This document shows positions 37,354 to 47,596 of a stretch of DNA of 56,603 bases, in pieces. This DNA comes from Periweissella beninensis (GTDB lineage Bacteria; Bacillota; Bacilli; Lactobacillales; Lactobacillaceae). A model generated the notes under the pieces. That model ran no database searches. It saw only the letters and a list, made by a program, of their open reading frames with translations, and had not been told where the DNA came from. The stretch spans positions 1 to 56,603 of the forward strand of contig NZ_JAFBDN010000009.1 of assembly GCF_016908275.1 (NCBI RefSeq), read 5' to 3'. The position numbers and the translations under genes are program-made. The first letter of the stretch is position 1, and each line of letters opens with the position of its first letter.

Positions 37354-39198
37354 TTAGATACTACCTGCTTGCTTTTTACGTTTAGCAGCTTTTTCACGTT
37401 CATTAGTATTCAAAATTTGTTTCCGTAAACGAACATTCTCTGGTGTTACTTCAACATATTCATCATCATTCAAGAATTCTAGTGAATCTTCCAATGACAT
37501 AACGCGTGGTGTTTTAATTGAAGCAGTTTGGTCCTTATTTGATGAACGAACATTTGATTGTGGTTTCATCTTAGTAACATTAACTGAAATGTCATTGTCA
37601 CGTGAGTTCATTCCAACAATCATACCTTCATATACTTCAACCCCAGCACCAGTAAACATCGTTCCACGATCTTCAACACCCATGATAGCATAGTTTGTTG
37701 TTGAACCTTGGTTGATTGAAACTAAAGCACCATTGTGACGGCCTGGCGCCCAATTTTTAATTACTGGACCATATGAATCATAAGTATGGTTATAGATACC
37801 GTAACCACGTGTTAATGAAAGGAATTCAGTTGAATATCCAATTAAACCACGTGAAGGAGCAAGGAATGTCAAACGTGTTTGACCATTACCAACTGACTCC
37901 ATATTTTGCATTTCACCTTTACGTTGTGAAAGTGAGTCAATGACTGAACCAGTATATTCGTCAGGTGTATCAATTTGAACAGATTCAAATGGTTCTGATA
38001 ACACACCTTCAATCTCACGGAAAATAACTTGTGGTCGTGAAGCTTGTAATTCGAAGCCTTCACGGCGTAATGTTTCAATTAAAATTGATAAGTGTAATTC
38101 ACCACGACCTGATACTAACCAAGCACCTGCTTCATTGGTATCTTCAACACGTAATGAGACATCAGTATGCAATTCACGACGAAGCCGATCTTCTAGCTGA
38201 CGAGCAGTAACAAATTTACCTTCACGGCCAGCAAATGGTGAGTTATTGGTCCGGAAAGTCATTTGAAGCGTTGGTTCATCAATACGAAGAACTGGCAATG
38301 CTTCTAATGTATCTGGTGCAACTACAGTTTCACCAACATTAATTTCATCCATCCCAGCAACAGCAATTAAATCACCAGCTTTAGCTTCTTCAATTTCAAC
38401 ACGATCAAGACCAATGAAACCAAATAATTTGGTAACACGGAATGATTGATTGGTACCATCAAGCTTCATAACAGTAACACTGTCACCAATCTTAATTGTC
38501 CCTCGTGCTACCCGACCAATTCCAATACGACCAACAAAATCGTTGTAATCTAACATTGCAACTTGGAATTGTAATGGTTCATCAGCATTATCTTCTGGGG
38601 CTGGAATAGTTTCAAATACTTTATCAAAGACTGGTTTCATTGTATGTTCTTGCGTATCAAGATCTGGATCCAATGAAGATGTTCCATTCATTGCAGAAGC
38701 AAAAACAACTGGGAAATCAAGTTGTTCTTCATCAGCGCCTAATTCAATAAATAAATCAAGAACTTCATCAACAACTTCTTCAGGTCGTGAACCAGGGCGA
38801 TCAATTTTATTTACCACAACAATTGGTGTCAAGTTTTGTTCGAAAGCTTTTTTCAAAACAAATCGTGTTTGTGGCATTGTTCCTTCAAAAGCATCCACAA
38901 CTAATAATACACCATCCACCATGCGCATGATTCGTTCAACTTCACCACCAAAATCCGCGTGTCCAGGTGTGTCTAAAATATTAATTTGCTTATCACCAAC
39001 CTTAACGGCAGTGTTTTTTGAAAGGATTGTGATACCACGTTCCTTTTCAATATCATTTGTATCCATTGCACGATCTGAGATTTCTACTCGACTATCAAGA
39101 GTATCAGATTGTTTTAATAATTCATTAACCAAAGTTGTTTTACCATGGTCAACGTGCGCAATAATTGCAATATTACGAATATCTTCACGTTTTGCCAA
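37354..39198 (-). CDS. typA: GTP-binding protein TypA/BipA
   Basis: A 614-residue translational GTPase, full length. G1 is AHVDHGKTTL, G2 lies in the RGITI segment, G3 is DTPGHADF, and G4 is NKIDRP. EF-G-like domains follow, then the TypA-specific C-terminal domain (RKGEMQNMESVGNGQTRLTF onward). TypA acts on the ribosome in 50S assembly and stress growth, especially in the cold. The start is TTG preceded by GAGGAG at suitable distance, giving LAKRED as written, with initiator Met in the protein. Confidence 0.96.
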   Translation of the reverse strand: MAKREDIRNIAIIAHVDHGKTTLVNELLKQSDTLDSRVEISDRAMDTNDIEKERGITILSKNTAVKVGDKQINILDTPGHADFGGEVERIMRMVDGVLLVVDAFEGTMPQTRFVLKKAFEQNLTPIVVVNKIDRPGSRPEEVVDEVLDLFIELGADEEQLDFPVVFASAMNGTSSLDPDLDTQEHTMKPVFDKVFETIPAPEDNADEPLQFQVAMLDYNDFVGRIGIGRVARGTIKIGDSVTVMKLDGTNQSFRVTKLFGFIGLDRVEIEEAKAGDLIAVAGMDEINVGETVVAPDTLEALPVLRIDEPTLQMTFRTNNSPFAGREGKFVTARQLEDRLRRELHTDVSLRVEDTNEAGAWLVSGRGELHLSILIETLRREGFELQASRPQVIFREIEGVLSEPFESVQIDTPDEYTGSVIDSLSQRKGEMQNMESVGNGQTRLTFLAPSRGLIGYSTEFLSLTRGYGIYNHTYDSYGPVIKNWAPGRHNGALVSINQGSTTNYAIMGVEDRGTMFTGAGVEVYEGMIVGMNSRDNDISVNVTKMKPQSNVRSSNKDQTASIKTPRVMSLEDSLEFLNDDEYVEVTPENVRLRKQILNTNEREKAAKRKKQAGSI

Positions 39199-39263
39199 AA
39201 TTCTATTCTCCTCTAAGATTACTATCTTATTATTGTTAGCTCGTCTTTATTTAATTATCCATT

Positions 39264-39285
39264 AAAAAATCGGGCCAAGGCCCGA
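39264..39285 (-). terminator. GC-rich terminator after the IMPase-family gene
   Basis: TCGGGC pairs with GCCCGA around a 4-nt loop, followed by a six-U run on the minus strand. Confidence 0.8.
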
Positions 39286-39294
39286 CATACGAAC

Positions 39295-40080
39295 TTAGGT
39301 CAACTCAAGATGCACAATTTCTTGATGCGCACACGGAGTTGCAGTTAAAACTGTATTTGATGATAACATATCAATTTCGGTGCCGTCAATTGTTGTGAAC
39401 GGCATTTTTAAACTTTCTAATAAAACTTTTGCTGCCGCAAAGTCCCATGGCTGCATTTTTGAAACATATCCAACGGCTTTTCCTTCAATAACCTTAATGA
39501 AAGACATCCCCGCAGAACCAATAATTCTAATACCTAATGACTTACGACCAATTTCAACTAATTTTAATTGCTGATTTAGTAAGCGTCCTCCGCTTACCTC
39601 AATCAATCCATCCTCTAAGCGTATATTTTGTGGTGTTTTTAATTTTTGCTGATTAGCAAATATCCCTATTTTAGGACCTCCATGATAAATAATGCCCTTA
39701 TCAACATCCATAATCCACGCTAATGTACCTTGTCCTTCAATATAGAGTGCTAGCATAATGGCAAAATCATCACGTTGCTTAATAAAATTCATCGTACCAT
39801 CAATTGGATCAATAAACCAAACATGATCCCGCATTGTTCTAACAGCATCACCAAATCCTTCTTCACCTAATATCTGTGCTTTTGGGTCCAAAATATGAAT
39901 TTTTTCAGTTAAAATTTTTTCAACATTTTTATCGACATTTGTTACTAGATCACGGCGTCCCTTTTTTTCACTTATCAACAAATTCGCTAACAGATTCTTT
40001 TCAAGAGTTTGACGAATATCCACTAACCACTGTTGCACAGTTTTATCAAATCTTAATAAATCTTGTTCTTCCATCATCAT
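39295..40080 (-). CDS. Inositol monophosphatase-family protein
   Basis: A 261-residue metal-dependent phosphatase. Metal-binding residues are visible in GEEGFGD (Glu), WFIDPIDGTMNF (two Asp, the family's DPIDGT motif) and QPWDFAA (Asp). Substrates of bacterial members include inositol phosphates, fructose-1,6-bisphosphate or PAP; the C-terminal region gives no clear choice. It follows the UPF0223 gene by 15 bp in the same direction, an arrangement kept in many Lactobacillales, and ends at a GC-rich terminator. Confidence 0.9.
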   Translation of the reverse strand: MMMEEQDLLRFDKTVQQWLVDIRQTLEKNLLANLLISEKKGRRDLVTNVDKNVEKILTEKIHILDPKAQILGEEGFGDAVRTMRDHVWFIDPIDGTMNFIKQRDDFAIMLALYIEGQGTLAWIMDVDKGIIYHGGPKIGIFANQQKLKTPQNIRLEDGLIEVSGGRLLNQQLKLVEIGRKSLGIRIIGSAGMSFIKVIEGKAVGYVSKMQPWDFAAAKVLLESLKMPFTTIDGTEIDMLSSNTVLTATPCAHQEIVHLELT

Positions 40081-40089
40081 AAACGACCT

Positions 40090-40374
40090 TTAAAATTTAT
40101 TAATTTTAATTATTTTTGCCTTTGACTCATATGCGAGTTTAAGTGTTTGATAAATACTATAACCACTTGCTTGCATAAAAGCACGATCAATTTGTTTTTC
40201 TTCAAATTTCATTGGAACAACTGTTTTAAACGCTTTATAAGCCGCGATTAACTTTACTTGCTCGATACCTTTTTCATTTGCTTGGGCAATTGCTGAGTAC
40301 AAATCTGTCACCTTAATAATATCTTTAGTTGACCACCCTTCATCTAACGGATAACTAAAATTTTCTTTATTCAT
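40090..40374 (-). CDS. UPF0223 family protein
   Basis: A 94-residue protein of the UPF0223 (YktA) family, all helical, with DEGWSTKDIIKVTDLYSAI and the central FEEKQIDRAFMQASGYSIYQTLKLAY motif. Function is unknown. I start at the second Met, spaced 9 nt after GGGG; the first Met overlaps that ribosome site. It stands immediately before the IMPase gene and is probably co-transcribed. Confidence 0.88.
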   Translation of the reverse strand: MNKENFSYPLDEGWSTKDIIKVTDLYSAIAQANEKGIEQVKLIAAYKAFKTVVPMKFEEKQIDRAFMQASGYSIYQTLKLAYESKAKIIKINKF

Positions 40375-40607
40375 GCTACACATCCCCTTTTACCTATACC
40401 TTTAAGTATACGTTGGAAATATCGTAACAACAAGTCTCTATCCTAAGGATTACTACAAGGCTATCTAGCATAGACTGCAATAGCTTATAACACTTTTACG
40501 TGTAATATGGCTTTTTATCTAAAATCTTTTAAGCACAGTAAAGCTAACTGTTATCGCAGTTAGTTACCTATAGCTAGTTTTACGACCTATTTATTATAAT
40601 AGGTTTC

Positions 40608-40784
40608 CTAGTGGCCAAGCATGTCTATTGCTTGCATATTTATTAATTGCCCTTTGGATACTTTGATTTGAATTGGATGTTTTGGTGTGACCAAATAATT
40701 TATTGTTTGTTGGCTACCAAAAAATATTCCAACCAAGGTAAAAACAATTACGCCATGCTTTATTAAAGATTTTATAATACTCAT
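40608..40784 (-). CDS. Small N-anchored membrane protein, 58 aa, unknown
   Basis: A 58-codon frame with ribosome site AAAGAGGG. It starts MSIIKSLIKHGVIVFTLVGI, one hydrophobic helix, then a polar part TPKHPIQIKVSKGQLINMQA and ends LGH. It occupies the 650-bp stretch between the UPF0223 gene and yebC. I do not recognise a family. A short secreted-side domain with a membrane anchor is the simplest reading. Confidence 0.5.
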   Translation of the reverse strand: MSIIKSLIKHGVIVFTLVGIFFGSQQTINYLVTPKHPIQIKVSKGQLINMQAIDMLGH

Positions 40785-40978
40785 ATTACCCTCTTTCGCT
40801 TAATTTTAAAATATACGATATTAACTGTTAATGTTAATAGTAGCATACTCCATTAAACTAGATGGTAGTATTTCAAGTTTGTTAGGGCTTTGAAATACTC
40901 TTGTTAATTTACGTTAAATATCCGCAATAAAAAATAAACCTTACTGGTTAGCCATTACATGGTTTTATTTATTTCAGT

Positions 40979-41016
40979 AAAAAAGTACAGTTAATATTTG
41001 TCATTAACTGTACTTT
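40979..41016 (-). terminator. Terminator after yebC
   Basis: A perfect 14-bp stem (40982-40995 with 41003-41016) and 7-nt loop, with an A/T-rich flank. Confidence 0.85.
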
Positions 41017-41033
41017 ATATTTAAGATAGTTTA

Positions 41034-41756
41034 TTAATCAGCTGAGTGGTAAACAGCGGAAACATCATCATTGTCTTCTAATTCTTCAATTAGGCCAGCA
41101 AATTGACTCATTTTATCTTCAGGAACTTCCACTGTGTTTTGAGGAAGCATTGTTACTTCATCTTGAGTAAGTTCATAGCCTTGTTTAACCAAAGCATCTC
41201 TTACTGTTTCAAAATCTGATGGCGCGGTAATAATTTCAAACCCATCTTCAGTAGCTTGCATATCTTCCGCACCTGCCTCGATTGCAGCTTCAAAAACTGT
41301 ATCTTCATCAAGTGGCGCATCTTCATTTTGAGGTACAACCATGAAACCTTTACGGTCAAACATAAAAGCAACAGAACCACTGGTTCCTAACGAACCACCA
41401 TGGTGCGTAAATGCTGAACGAACTGAAGCGGCTGTCCGATTACGATTATCAGTCAATGATTCAACTAATACGGCAATACCAGCAGGACCATAGCCTTCAT
41501 AGACAACTTCTTCATAGTTTGCCCCATTAGCACCTGTCGCTTTATCAAGTGCCCGTTGGATGTTATCCTTTGGCATATTAGCAGCCTTTGCTTTATCCAT
41601 TACCAAACGTAATGATGGGTTACCATCAGGGTCAGCACCACCAGTTTTTGCTGCTGTATAAAGATCCCGTGAAATTTTTTGGAAAATCTTACCACGCTTT
41701 GCGTCTTGGGCGTTTTTACGACCTTGGATATTATGCCATTTTGAGTGTCCTGACAT
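41034..41756 (-). CDS. yebC: YebC/PmpR-family regulator
   Basis: A 240-residue protein of the TACO1/YebC family. N-terminal [24 protein letters not shown] and the [10 protein letters not shown] and [14 protein letters not shown] segments are highly conserved. Family members were first described as DNA-binding regulators and more recently as translation factors for polyproline stretches. It is complete, with ATG after AAGGAGTACTGAAG. It is monocistronic between ccpA and the small membrane gene. Confidence 0.94.
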   Translation of the reverse strand: MSGHSKWHNIQGRKNAQDAKRGKIFQKISRDLYTAAKTGGADPDGNPSLRLVMDKAKAANMPKDNIQRALDKATGANGANYEEVVYEGYGPAGIAVLVESLTDNRNRTAASVRSAFTHHGGSLGTSGSVAFMFDRKGFMVVPQNEDAPLDEDTVFEAAIEAGAEDMQATEDGFEIITAPSDFETVRDALVKQGYELTQDEVTMLPQNTVEVPEDKMSQFAGLIEELEDNDDVSAVYHSAD

Positions 41757-41867
41757 CTTCAGTACTCCTTTTTTATTTATTTTTTTGTATTAAGTATTAA
41801 ACCTCATAACGATAACAGTATACTCGTATGCTCAGGTTATATCAATATCTTATTTGGTTGGTAAACA

Positions 41868-42869
41868 TTATTTCGTGGAACTTCGCGCAATAATTCCGTA
41901 CGGTAAAACAACCGTTGTTTGATCAAGCTGTTCTTTATTCATTAACTTAGTTAACATCCGCATCGAAACAGCTCCCATATCATACATTGGTTGCGTAATG
42001 GATGTTAATTCTGGCCGTGTAATCTGTGTTAATTTTGTATTATTGGCAGTAATTAACTCAAAATCATTTGGGACATTGACACCGGCATCAGTTAACCCAT
42101 TTAATAATCCAGCTGCTAATTCATCGTCACTAATAATCGCTGCTGTTGCTGCACTTGCTTGAATTTTTTTAGCCAGTTCATAGCCAGCTGCATAAAAGTA
42201 CTCACTAGTAAAAATTAATGAATCATCAAAAGTAATATTTGCCTCTGCTAAAGCCTTTTGATAACCTTTAAGCCGATATTTATAATTAATTGGTTGTTTT
42301 AAATCGCCTGAAACAAAAGCAACTTTATCATGTCCTGTCCTGATTAGTTTATTAACCGCATCACACGTTGCTGCAACATAATCAATATTAACTGCTGGGT
42401 GCTTTTCCTCATCATCAACTGAACCAGCAATAACGACTGGCGCATTCGCATGTCGAAAAGCTTTTCGTAACTCAGCATTTAATCCGTTTCCCATATAAAT
42501 TACACCATCAACTTGTTTAGCTAATAAGTTTTCTAATACTTTTAACTCTTTCGAGCCAGATTCATCAGAGTTAGCCAAAATAATGTTGTAGTGATACATG
42601 TTAGCAACATCATCAATGCCACGGGCTAGTTCTGAAAAATATGCATCAGTTACATCAGGAATGATCACACCAACAGTGGTTGTTTTCTTTGAAGCAAGTC
42701 CTCGTGCTACTGCGTTTGGATGATAGTCCAAGCGTTCAATAACAGCTTGAACCTTATCCTTAGTCACTTGCTTAACATTACTATTACCATTAACAACTCG
42801 TGAAACGGTAGCCATTGACACCCCTGCTTCACGAGCAACATCATAAATTGTTACACTTTCTTTTTCCAT
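41868..42869 (-). CDS. ccpA: Catabolite control protein A
   Basis: A 333-residue LacI-family global regulator. The HTH TIYDVAREAGVSMATVSRVVNG (residues about 8-29), the hinge YHPNAVARGLASKK and the sensor domain beginning TTVGVIIPDVTDAYFSELARGIDDVANMY match CcpA. With HPr-Ser-P it binds cre sites for carbon catabolite control. The divergent pepQ neighbour is the classic Lactobacillales arrangement. A good cre lies in the shared intergenic region at 42966-42979, consistent with autoregulation. The ATG follows GAGGACTAAATAGAAT. Confidence 0.96.
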   Translation of the reverse strand: MEKESVTIYDVAREAGVSMATVSRVVNGNSNVKQVTKDKVQAVIERLDYHPNAVARGLASKKTTTVGVIIPDVTDAYFSELARGIDDVANMYHYNIILANSDESGSKELKVLENLLAKQVDGVIYMGNGLNAELRKAFRHANAPVVIAGSVDDEEKHPAVNIDYVAATCDAVNKLIRTGHDKVAFVSGDLKQPINYKYRLKGYQKALAEANITFDDSLIFTSEYFYAAGYELAKKIQASAATAAIISDDELAAGLLNGLTDAGVNVPNDFELITANNTKLTQITRPELTSITQPMYDMGAVSMRMLTKLMNKEQLDQTTVVLPYGIIARSSTK

Positions 42870-42965
42870 ATTCTATTTAGTCCTCAAATTTTTAACAAAC
42901 ATTGTCACTGCTTGTTTTCATACTGTTTTCATAATACACTAAGTGTACAGAAATTACCATATGTT

Positions 42966-42979
42966 TGCAAACGTTTACA
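42966..42979. promoter_or_regulatory. cre (CcpA binding site)
   Basis: TGCAAACGTTTACA, matching the cre consensus TGNNANCGNTNNCA, lies between divergent ccpA and pepQ. Confidence 0.85.
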
Positions 42980-43062
42980 TCTAAAAAATAAATAAATTTT
43001 TTAGAAATAGTGTTAAAATTAAATTTAATGATTCTATTTTTGTGAAAAGAGGCTCTATTATT

Positions 43063-44166
43063 ATGGAATATTCCCAATTGAATAAAATTCGTACTTGGCT
43101 TGAAGAAAAGCAAGCTGACGTAGCTTACTTCTCTAACTTTGAATCAATTCAATACCTAACTGGTTTTGGCTCTGATCCAATTGAACGTGTTTTAGCCTTA
43201 TTTGTATTTAAGGATGCTCAACCCTTTATTTTTGCCCCAGCACTTGAAGTTGAAGTTGTCAAACAAACTGGCTGGCCATATGATGTTTATGGTTACCAAG
43301 ATCATGAAAATCCATTTGCAATGATTGCTGACTACATCAAGAAGCGGACTCACAACACAAACATATGGGCGATTGAAAAACAAACTTTGACAGTTGATCA
43401 TCTTGAAACACTTGGACAGTATTTTCCACAAGCTCAATATAACATTGATATGACTGCATACATACAAAATATGCGCTTAATTAAAACCCCTGCTGAAATT
43501 GCCAAATTACATCAAGCAGGTAAAGATGCTGATTTTGCAATGGAAGTTGGTTTTAAAGCAATTGCTGAAGGTAAAACTGAACTACAAATTGCGGCGGAAT
43601 TAGAATATCAATCAAAACTACGTGGCGTAACAGGTATGAGTTTTGATACTTTAATTCAAGCCGGGGCTCACGCTGCTGATCCTCATGGGGCCACTTCTAA
43701 CTTGCAAATACATCGTAATGAGTTAGTCTTATTTGATTTAGGAACCCTTTACCAAGGTTATATTTCTGATACTTCAAGAACAGTTGCTTTTGGTAAACCC
43801 AATCAAAAAGCATTAGATGTCTATCAGGTTGTTCTAGAAGCACAATTAACCGCACAAGCCGCTGTTAAACCAGGTATCACTGCTGCTCAGCTTGATAAAA
43901 TAGCTCGTGATATTATCACAAAAGCTGGCTATGGTAAGTACTTTATCCATCGACTTGGTCATGGAATGGGTACCAGTGAACATGAATTTCCTTCCATCAT
44001 GGAAGGAAATAATCTTGTTTTACAGTCTGGTATGACTTTTTCTATTGAACCTGGTATCTATATTCCTGGTGAAGTCGGAGTCCGAATTGAAGATTGTGTT
44101 GTAGTTACCACTGATGGTGCAGACACTTTCACACATACAAGTAAAGAACTAAAATATATACAATAA
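43063..44166 (+). CDS. pepQ: Xaa-Pro dipeptidase (M24)
   Basis: A 367-residue metallopeptidase that cleaves X-Pro dipeptides from casein-like sources. Metal ligands lie in FDLGTLYQGYISDTSRT (two Asp), RLGHGMGTSEHEFP (His), SIEPGIYIPG (Glu) and RIEDCVVV (Glu). The N-terminal creatinase-like domain precedes them. The start is the ATG spaced 10 nt from AAAGAGG, 7 codons after an alternative GTG. It is divergent from ccpA and shares a cre, so sugar availability probably modulates it. Confidence 0.95.
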   Translation: MEYSQLNKIRTWLEEKQADVAYFSNFESIQYLTGFGSDPIERVLALFVFKDAQPFIFAPALEVEVVKQTGWPYDVYGYQDHENPFAMIADYIKKRTHNTNIWAIEKQTLTVDHLETLGQYFPQAQYNIDMTAYIQNMRLIKTPAEIAKLHQAGKDADFAMEVGFKAIAEGKTELQIAAELEYQSKLRGVTGMSFDTLIQAGAHAADPHGATSNLQIHRNELVLFDLGTLYQGYISDTSRTVAFGKPNQKALDVYQVVLEAQLTAQAAVKPGITAAQLDKIARDIITKAGYGKYFIHRLGHGMGTSEHEFPSIMEGNNLVLQSGMTFSIEPGIYIPGEVGVRIEDCVVVTTDGADTFTHTSKELKYIQ

Positions 44167-44184
44167 TTATTATTGGCAAGAACG

Positions 44185-44242
44185 GAATTGAAGGGACCCC
44201 CGATATTGGATTTTGATCCGATATCGGGGGTCCCTTCAATTC
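44185..44242. terminator. Very strong GC-rich bidirectional terminator
   Basis: A perfect 22-bp stem (44185-44206 with 44221-44242), with inner GGAT/ATCC pairing, between convergent pepQ and dfrA. Its five-C/five-G core is unusual for this AT-rich DNA. Confidence 0.85.
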
Positions 44243-44287
44243 TGCTCTTTTTCCGGTTCTATACTATTAACTAGCCCAATAATTATC

Positions 44288-44812
44288 TTAATCAGCCATT
44301 ATTTCTGTAGCCGAAATTTTAGCTGCTCTTTTATAAATGTTAAAAACATGCGGTAATTTATTTTTTTCATCCAACACCCCTACCTTAGATGATACTAACT
44401 GCCACGTATTTGTATCAATCTCTGGCATGAAGACATCACCTTCAATATCGGCATCTATTTCAGTCACAACTAGTTCATCAGCAACTGACATAAAGGAGTC
44501 AAAAATTGGTCTCCCTCCAATTACTGATAAATCATCGCCTTTCTCTACGGTTTCTGCTAAAACTTCTGCTACTGAATACATAATTTCAAAATCTACCGGT
44601 GCTTTAAAATCATGGTCATGTGTCAAAATAATATTCCGTCGTTGCGGTAATGGACGTCCTTTAAAAGATAAAAAAGTATTCCGGCCCATAACGATTGGGT
44701 GCCCAATTGTTTGTGCTTTAAAAAAGGCTAAATCAGCTGGTAGATACCATGGAATGCCTCCATTTTTTGCTAAAACACGTCCATTGGCTTGTGCCCAAAC
44801 CATATTAATCAT
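44288..44812 (-). CDS. dfrA: Dihydrofolate reductase
   Basis: A 174-residue DHFR, which regenerates tetrahydrofolate consumed by thymidylate synthase. Conserved parts are MVWAQANGRVLAKNGGIPWYLPADLAFFK (with W and the catalytic Asp-type position D in PADL), MGRNTF, RRNIILT and the VIGGRPIFDSF motif. I start at the Met after GGATAGGAG, not six codons earlier. It follows thyA by 23 bp in the same direction, the common thyA-dfrA operon. Confidence 0.94.
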   Translation of the reverse strand: MINMVWAQANGRVLAKNGGIPWYLPADLAFFKAQTIGHPIVMGRNTFLSFKGRPLPQRRNIILTHDHDFKAPVDFEIMYSVAEVLAETVEKGDDLSVIGGRPIFDSFMSVADELVVTEIDADIEGDVFMPEIDTNTWQLVSSKVGVLDEKNKLPHVFNIYKRAAKISATEIMAD

Positions 44813-44835
44813 ATTTTTTCTCCTATCCAAATAAG

Positions 44836-45675
44836 TTAAATTGCTAATTCAAATTTTAGTTGTGGTTTAACTGGATGATAATTTTCCAATATAAAATCAG
44901 TTGGCTTAATATCAAAAAAATTTGTTCCATCAGGAACATTTAACTTTAACATTGGTTGTTCATCGCTTGGTACTCGGTTTAATAATTCATCAGCTTGGTC
45001 AAATTGATTATCATAAATATGCAAATTATTAATAAAATAAAAAAATTTACCAACTTTCCAACCAAAATGTTTAGCAATCATCATTTGTAAGGCTACATAT
45101 TGCATAGCATTAATATGATGTGCAACTAGCATATCATTGGACCGCTGAATCAACGTTGCATCTAGGTATATTTCGTTACCCACTTTACGCACATCATACA
45201 TGCTTTGGAAAGCACACGGTAGTAGACCAGCTGTTGAAGCTAAATCTTCATACTGCCACAAATTAATAATATTGCGCCGATTCCAAGGATTTTTAGCTAA
45301 TCCTGCTAAAAGATTATCAATTATATGATATTTTCGCACCGTTGCGCCATAACGTTGACCAATTGTGTGACCATCCTCAATTACCCAATCACGCCAATAA
45401 TTAACACCGTACTTATTCTCAAGCACATCAATTTCATTACTTTGATCTTGATAAATCCAAAAAATTTCTTTAATTGCAGCTTTAATCGCAATTGGTCGTA
45501 AAGTAGTAATTGGAAACTCACCTTTACTAATATCATATTCAGCAAAAGAACCAGTAATATATTTACTATTGGCTTGTTGACCATTCTTATAATGTGGCCG
45601 TGCATGTTCTGACATAACACCGTTATTTAAAATATTTTTAATATTTTGTTTAAAAATCAAATCTGCTTTCGTCAT
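44836..45675 (-). CDS. thyA: Thymidylate synthase
   Basis: A 279-residue ThyA that methylates dUMP with methylene-tetrahydrofolate. The nucleophile is C154 in [13 protein letters not shown], followed by [17 protein letters not shown] and the late [11 protein letters not shown] segment. SGGxP-type and RNII motifs are present. It is complete with no deletion. It heads a two-gene operon with dfrA. Its ribosome site is weak; the upstream abc-F gene reads the same way. Confidence 0.95.
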   Translation of the reverse strand: MTKADLIFKQNIKNILNNGVMSEHARPHYKNGQQANSKYITGSFAEYDISKGEFPITTLRPIAIKAAIKEIFWIYQDQSNEIDVLENKYGVNYWRDWVIEDGHTIGQRYGATVRKYHIIDNLLAGLAKNPWNRRNIINLWQYEDLASTAGLLPCAFQSMYDVRKVGNEIYLDATLIQRSNDMLVAHHINAMQYVALQMMIAKHFGWKVGKFFYFINNLHIYDNQFDQADELLNRVPSDEQPMLKLNVPDGTNFFDIKPTDFILENYHPVKPQLKFELAI

Positions 45676-45703
45676 TCTAATTATTCACTTACTTTCTTAT
45701 TTT

Positions 45704-47593
45704 TTAATTAACCAATTCTGCTAAATAATCCCAACGTTCCATTTTTTCAAGTAATGCTGTTTCAACATCCTCTAATTTTCGTTGTAAATCAGAGAGTTTT
45801 CCAAAATCAGCAGCATTTTCATTCATCGCTGTTTGAATTGTGGTTTGTTGTTCTTCAAGCAGTGCAATATCTTGTTCGATCGTTTGCCATTCTTTCTTTT
45901 CATTATAAGTCATCTTTTTCTTATTTAGTTTTTGTTTATTATCACTCTTAGTATGTCCTACTTTATTATCTTTTAAGTTATTCGTTTTAATATTTTGACT
46001 AGTAGTTGCTAAATAATCGGTAAATAAACCATTTTTTTGTTCAATGATACCTTCACCATCAAAAATTAATAATTTATCAGCGACTTTATCTAAAAAATAA
46101 CGGTCATGTGAAACTGTGATAACAGTCCCATTAAAGCTTGCTAAATAATCCTCTAAAACAGTTAATGTACCAATATCTAAGTCATTAGTTGGTTCATCTA
46201 AAAATAAAACATTTGGACGTGTCATTAGCAACTTTAATAAATATAACCGTCGTTTTTCACCACCAGATAATTTACGAATCAAAGTCCCATGCATAAATCT
46301 TGGAAATAAGAATTGTTCTAATAAATCCGCAACACTAATATCATTACCATCATTATCCTTAATAGACTCTGCTACATCACTTAAATAAGCAATCATTCGC
46401 TTATCTTCCGGAATGTTTTCCATTTGTTGTGTATAAAAAGCTAGTTTAACAGTTTCACCAATTTCAATTACCCCAGAATCAAGGGGAATTCGTTGAGCAA
46501 TTGCATTTAAAAAAGTTGACTTACCAGCACCATTAGCACCACTAATTCCAATACGATCATGAGATTGAATTAAATAATTAAAGTCTTTTAAAATTGTTTG
46601 CTTAGCAAAAGCCAAATTAGCATGACGAATATTAATAACTTTTTTCCCAAGCCGTTGTTGTCCCAAATTAACCTCAACATCTTGAGCAATTTGTAAAGTA
46701 CCCCTTTGTTCTTCTAAACTAGCAAACGCATTTTCTCGGCCTTTTTGTTTAGTCGTTCGTGCGCGAGCAGAAGTTCGCATCCATGCCAATTCTTTTTTAT
46801 ATAACTGTTCTTGTTTATGATCAGCAACAATTGCTGCTTGCACCTTTTGAGCTTTTTGTTCGACAAAGGCTTGGTAGTTACCTTGATACTCGTGTAACTC
46901 GCCGAATGATAATTCGAAAATTCTTGTGGTAACTTGATCTAAAAAGTAACGATCATGTGTTACTATCAAAACCGCGCCTTTATAACTAGCTAAGTATTTT
47001 TCTAACCACGTAATCGAGTCAAAGTCCAAATGATTGGTTGGTTCATCTAAAATTAGCAATTGCGGTTTTTGAATTAAAACTTGTGCTAGCCCCACCCGTT
47101 TCTTTTGCCCACCTGATAAAGCACTAATCGTTTGTTGCAAATCTGGTAAATGTAACTGTGTTAAAATTGCTTTTACCTCTGCTTCTGCAAGCCACGCATC
47201 TTCTTGATTCATTAACGCTTCTGCACGTGTATATTCTTCTAGTAGTTTTTCGTTGGTGGGCTCTACACTATATGCAGTTAAGGCTGTTTCATAATTACGA
47301 ATAGTTTTAAATACAGGTTGGCTACCAGCAAAAATGGCATCCATCACTGTTAATTTTTCGTCCAAAACTGGTTGCTGTTGTAAATAACTTATTCGATAAT
47401 CATTTGGTTTAATAATTTTACCGCTATCAGGTGATCCTAAGCCTGCAATCACATTCAACAATGATGTTTTTCCTGAACCATTAACACCAATTAAACCAAT
47501 GCGATCATGTTCATTAATTAAAAATTCAATATTTTTAAACAATGTTTTTTCACCATATGTACTGGTTAACTCTTCTACACGTAATTGTTGCAT
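45704..47593 (-). CDS. ABC-F family ATPase (Uup-like)
   Basis: A 629-residue duplicated ABC ATPase without membrane helices. ABC1 has GLIGVNGSGKTSLL, LSGGQKKRV and LLILDEPTNHLD; ABC2 has GISGANGAGKSTFLN, LSGGEKRR and VLFLDEPTNDLD. Between them is the interdomain linker with the AWMRTSARARTTKQKGRE stretch. The C-terminal extension (about 545-629) is Lys/Gln/Glu-rich and predicted to be a coiled coil, typical of Uup. These act on ribosomes or nucleic acid structures rather than transport. It follows cca by 3 bp, so the two are co-transcribed. Confidence 0.9.
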   Translation of the reverse strand: MQQLRVEELTSTYGEKTLFKNIEFLINEHDRIGLIGVNGSGKTSLLNVIAGLGSPDSGKIIKPNDYRISYLQQQPVLDEKLTVMDAIFAGSQPVFKTIRNYETALTAYSVEPTNEKLLEEYTRAEALMNQEDAWLAEAEVKAILTQLHLPDLQQTISALSGGQKKRVGLAQVLIQKPQLLILDEPTNHLDFDSITWLEKYLASYKGAVLIVTHDRYFLDQVTTRIFELSFGELHEYQGNYQAFVEQKAQKVQAAIVADHKQEQLYKKELAWMRTSARARTTKQKGRENAFASLEEQRGTLQIAQDVEVNLGQQRLGKKVINIRHANLAFAKQTILKDFNYLIQSHDRIGISGANGAGKSTFLNAIAQRIPLDSGVIEIGETVKLAFYTQQMENIPEDKRMIAYLSDVAESIKDNDGNDISVADLLEQFLFPRFMHGTLIRKLSGGEKRRLYLLKLLMTRPNVLFLDEPTNDLDIGTLTVLEDYLASFNGTVITVSHDRYFLDKVADKLLIFDGEGIIEQKNGLFTDYLATTSQNIKTNNLKDNKVGHTKSDNKQKLNKKKMTYNEKKEWQTIEQDIALLEEQQTTIQTAMNENAADFGKLSDLQRKLEDVETALLEKMERWDYLAELVN

Positions 47594-47596
47594 AAT

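Noticed and set aside
44337-44834. 165-codon plus-strand frame opposite dfrA
   Set aside because: It covers the DHFR gene in antisense, has Ser/Thr-rich composition of a complementary strand and no family match.
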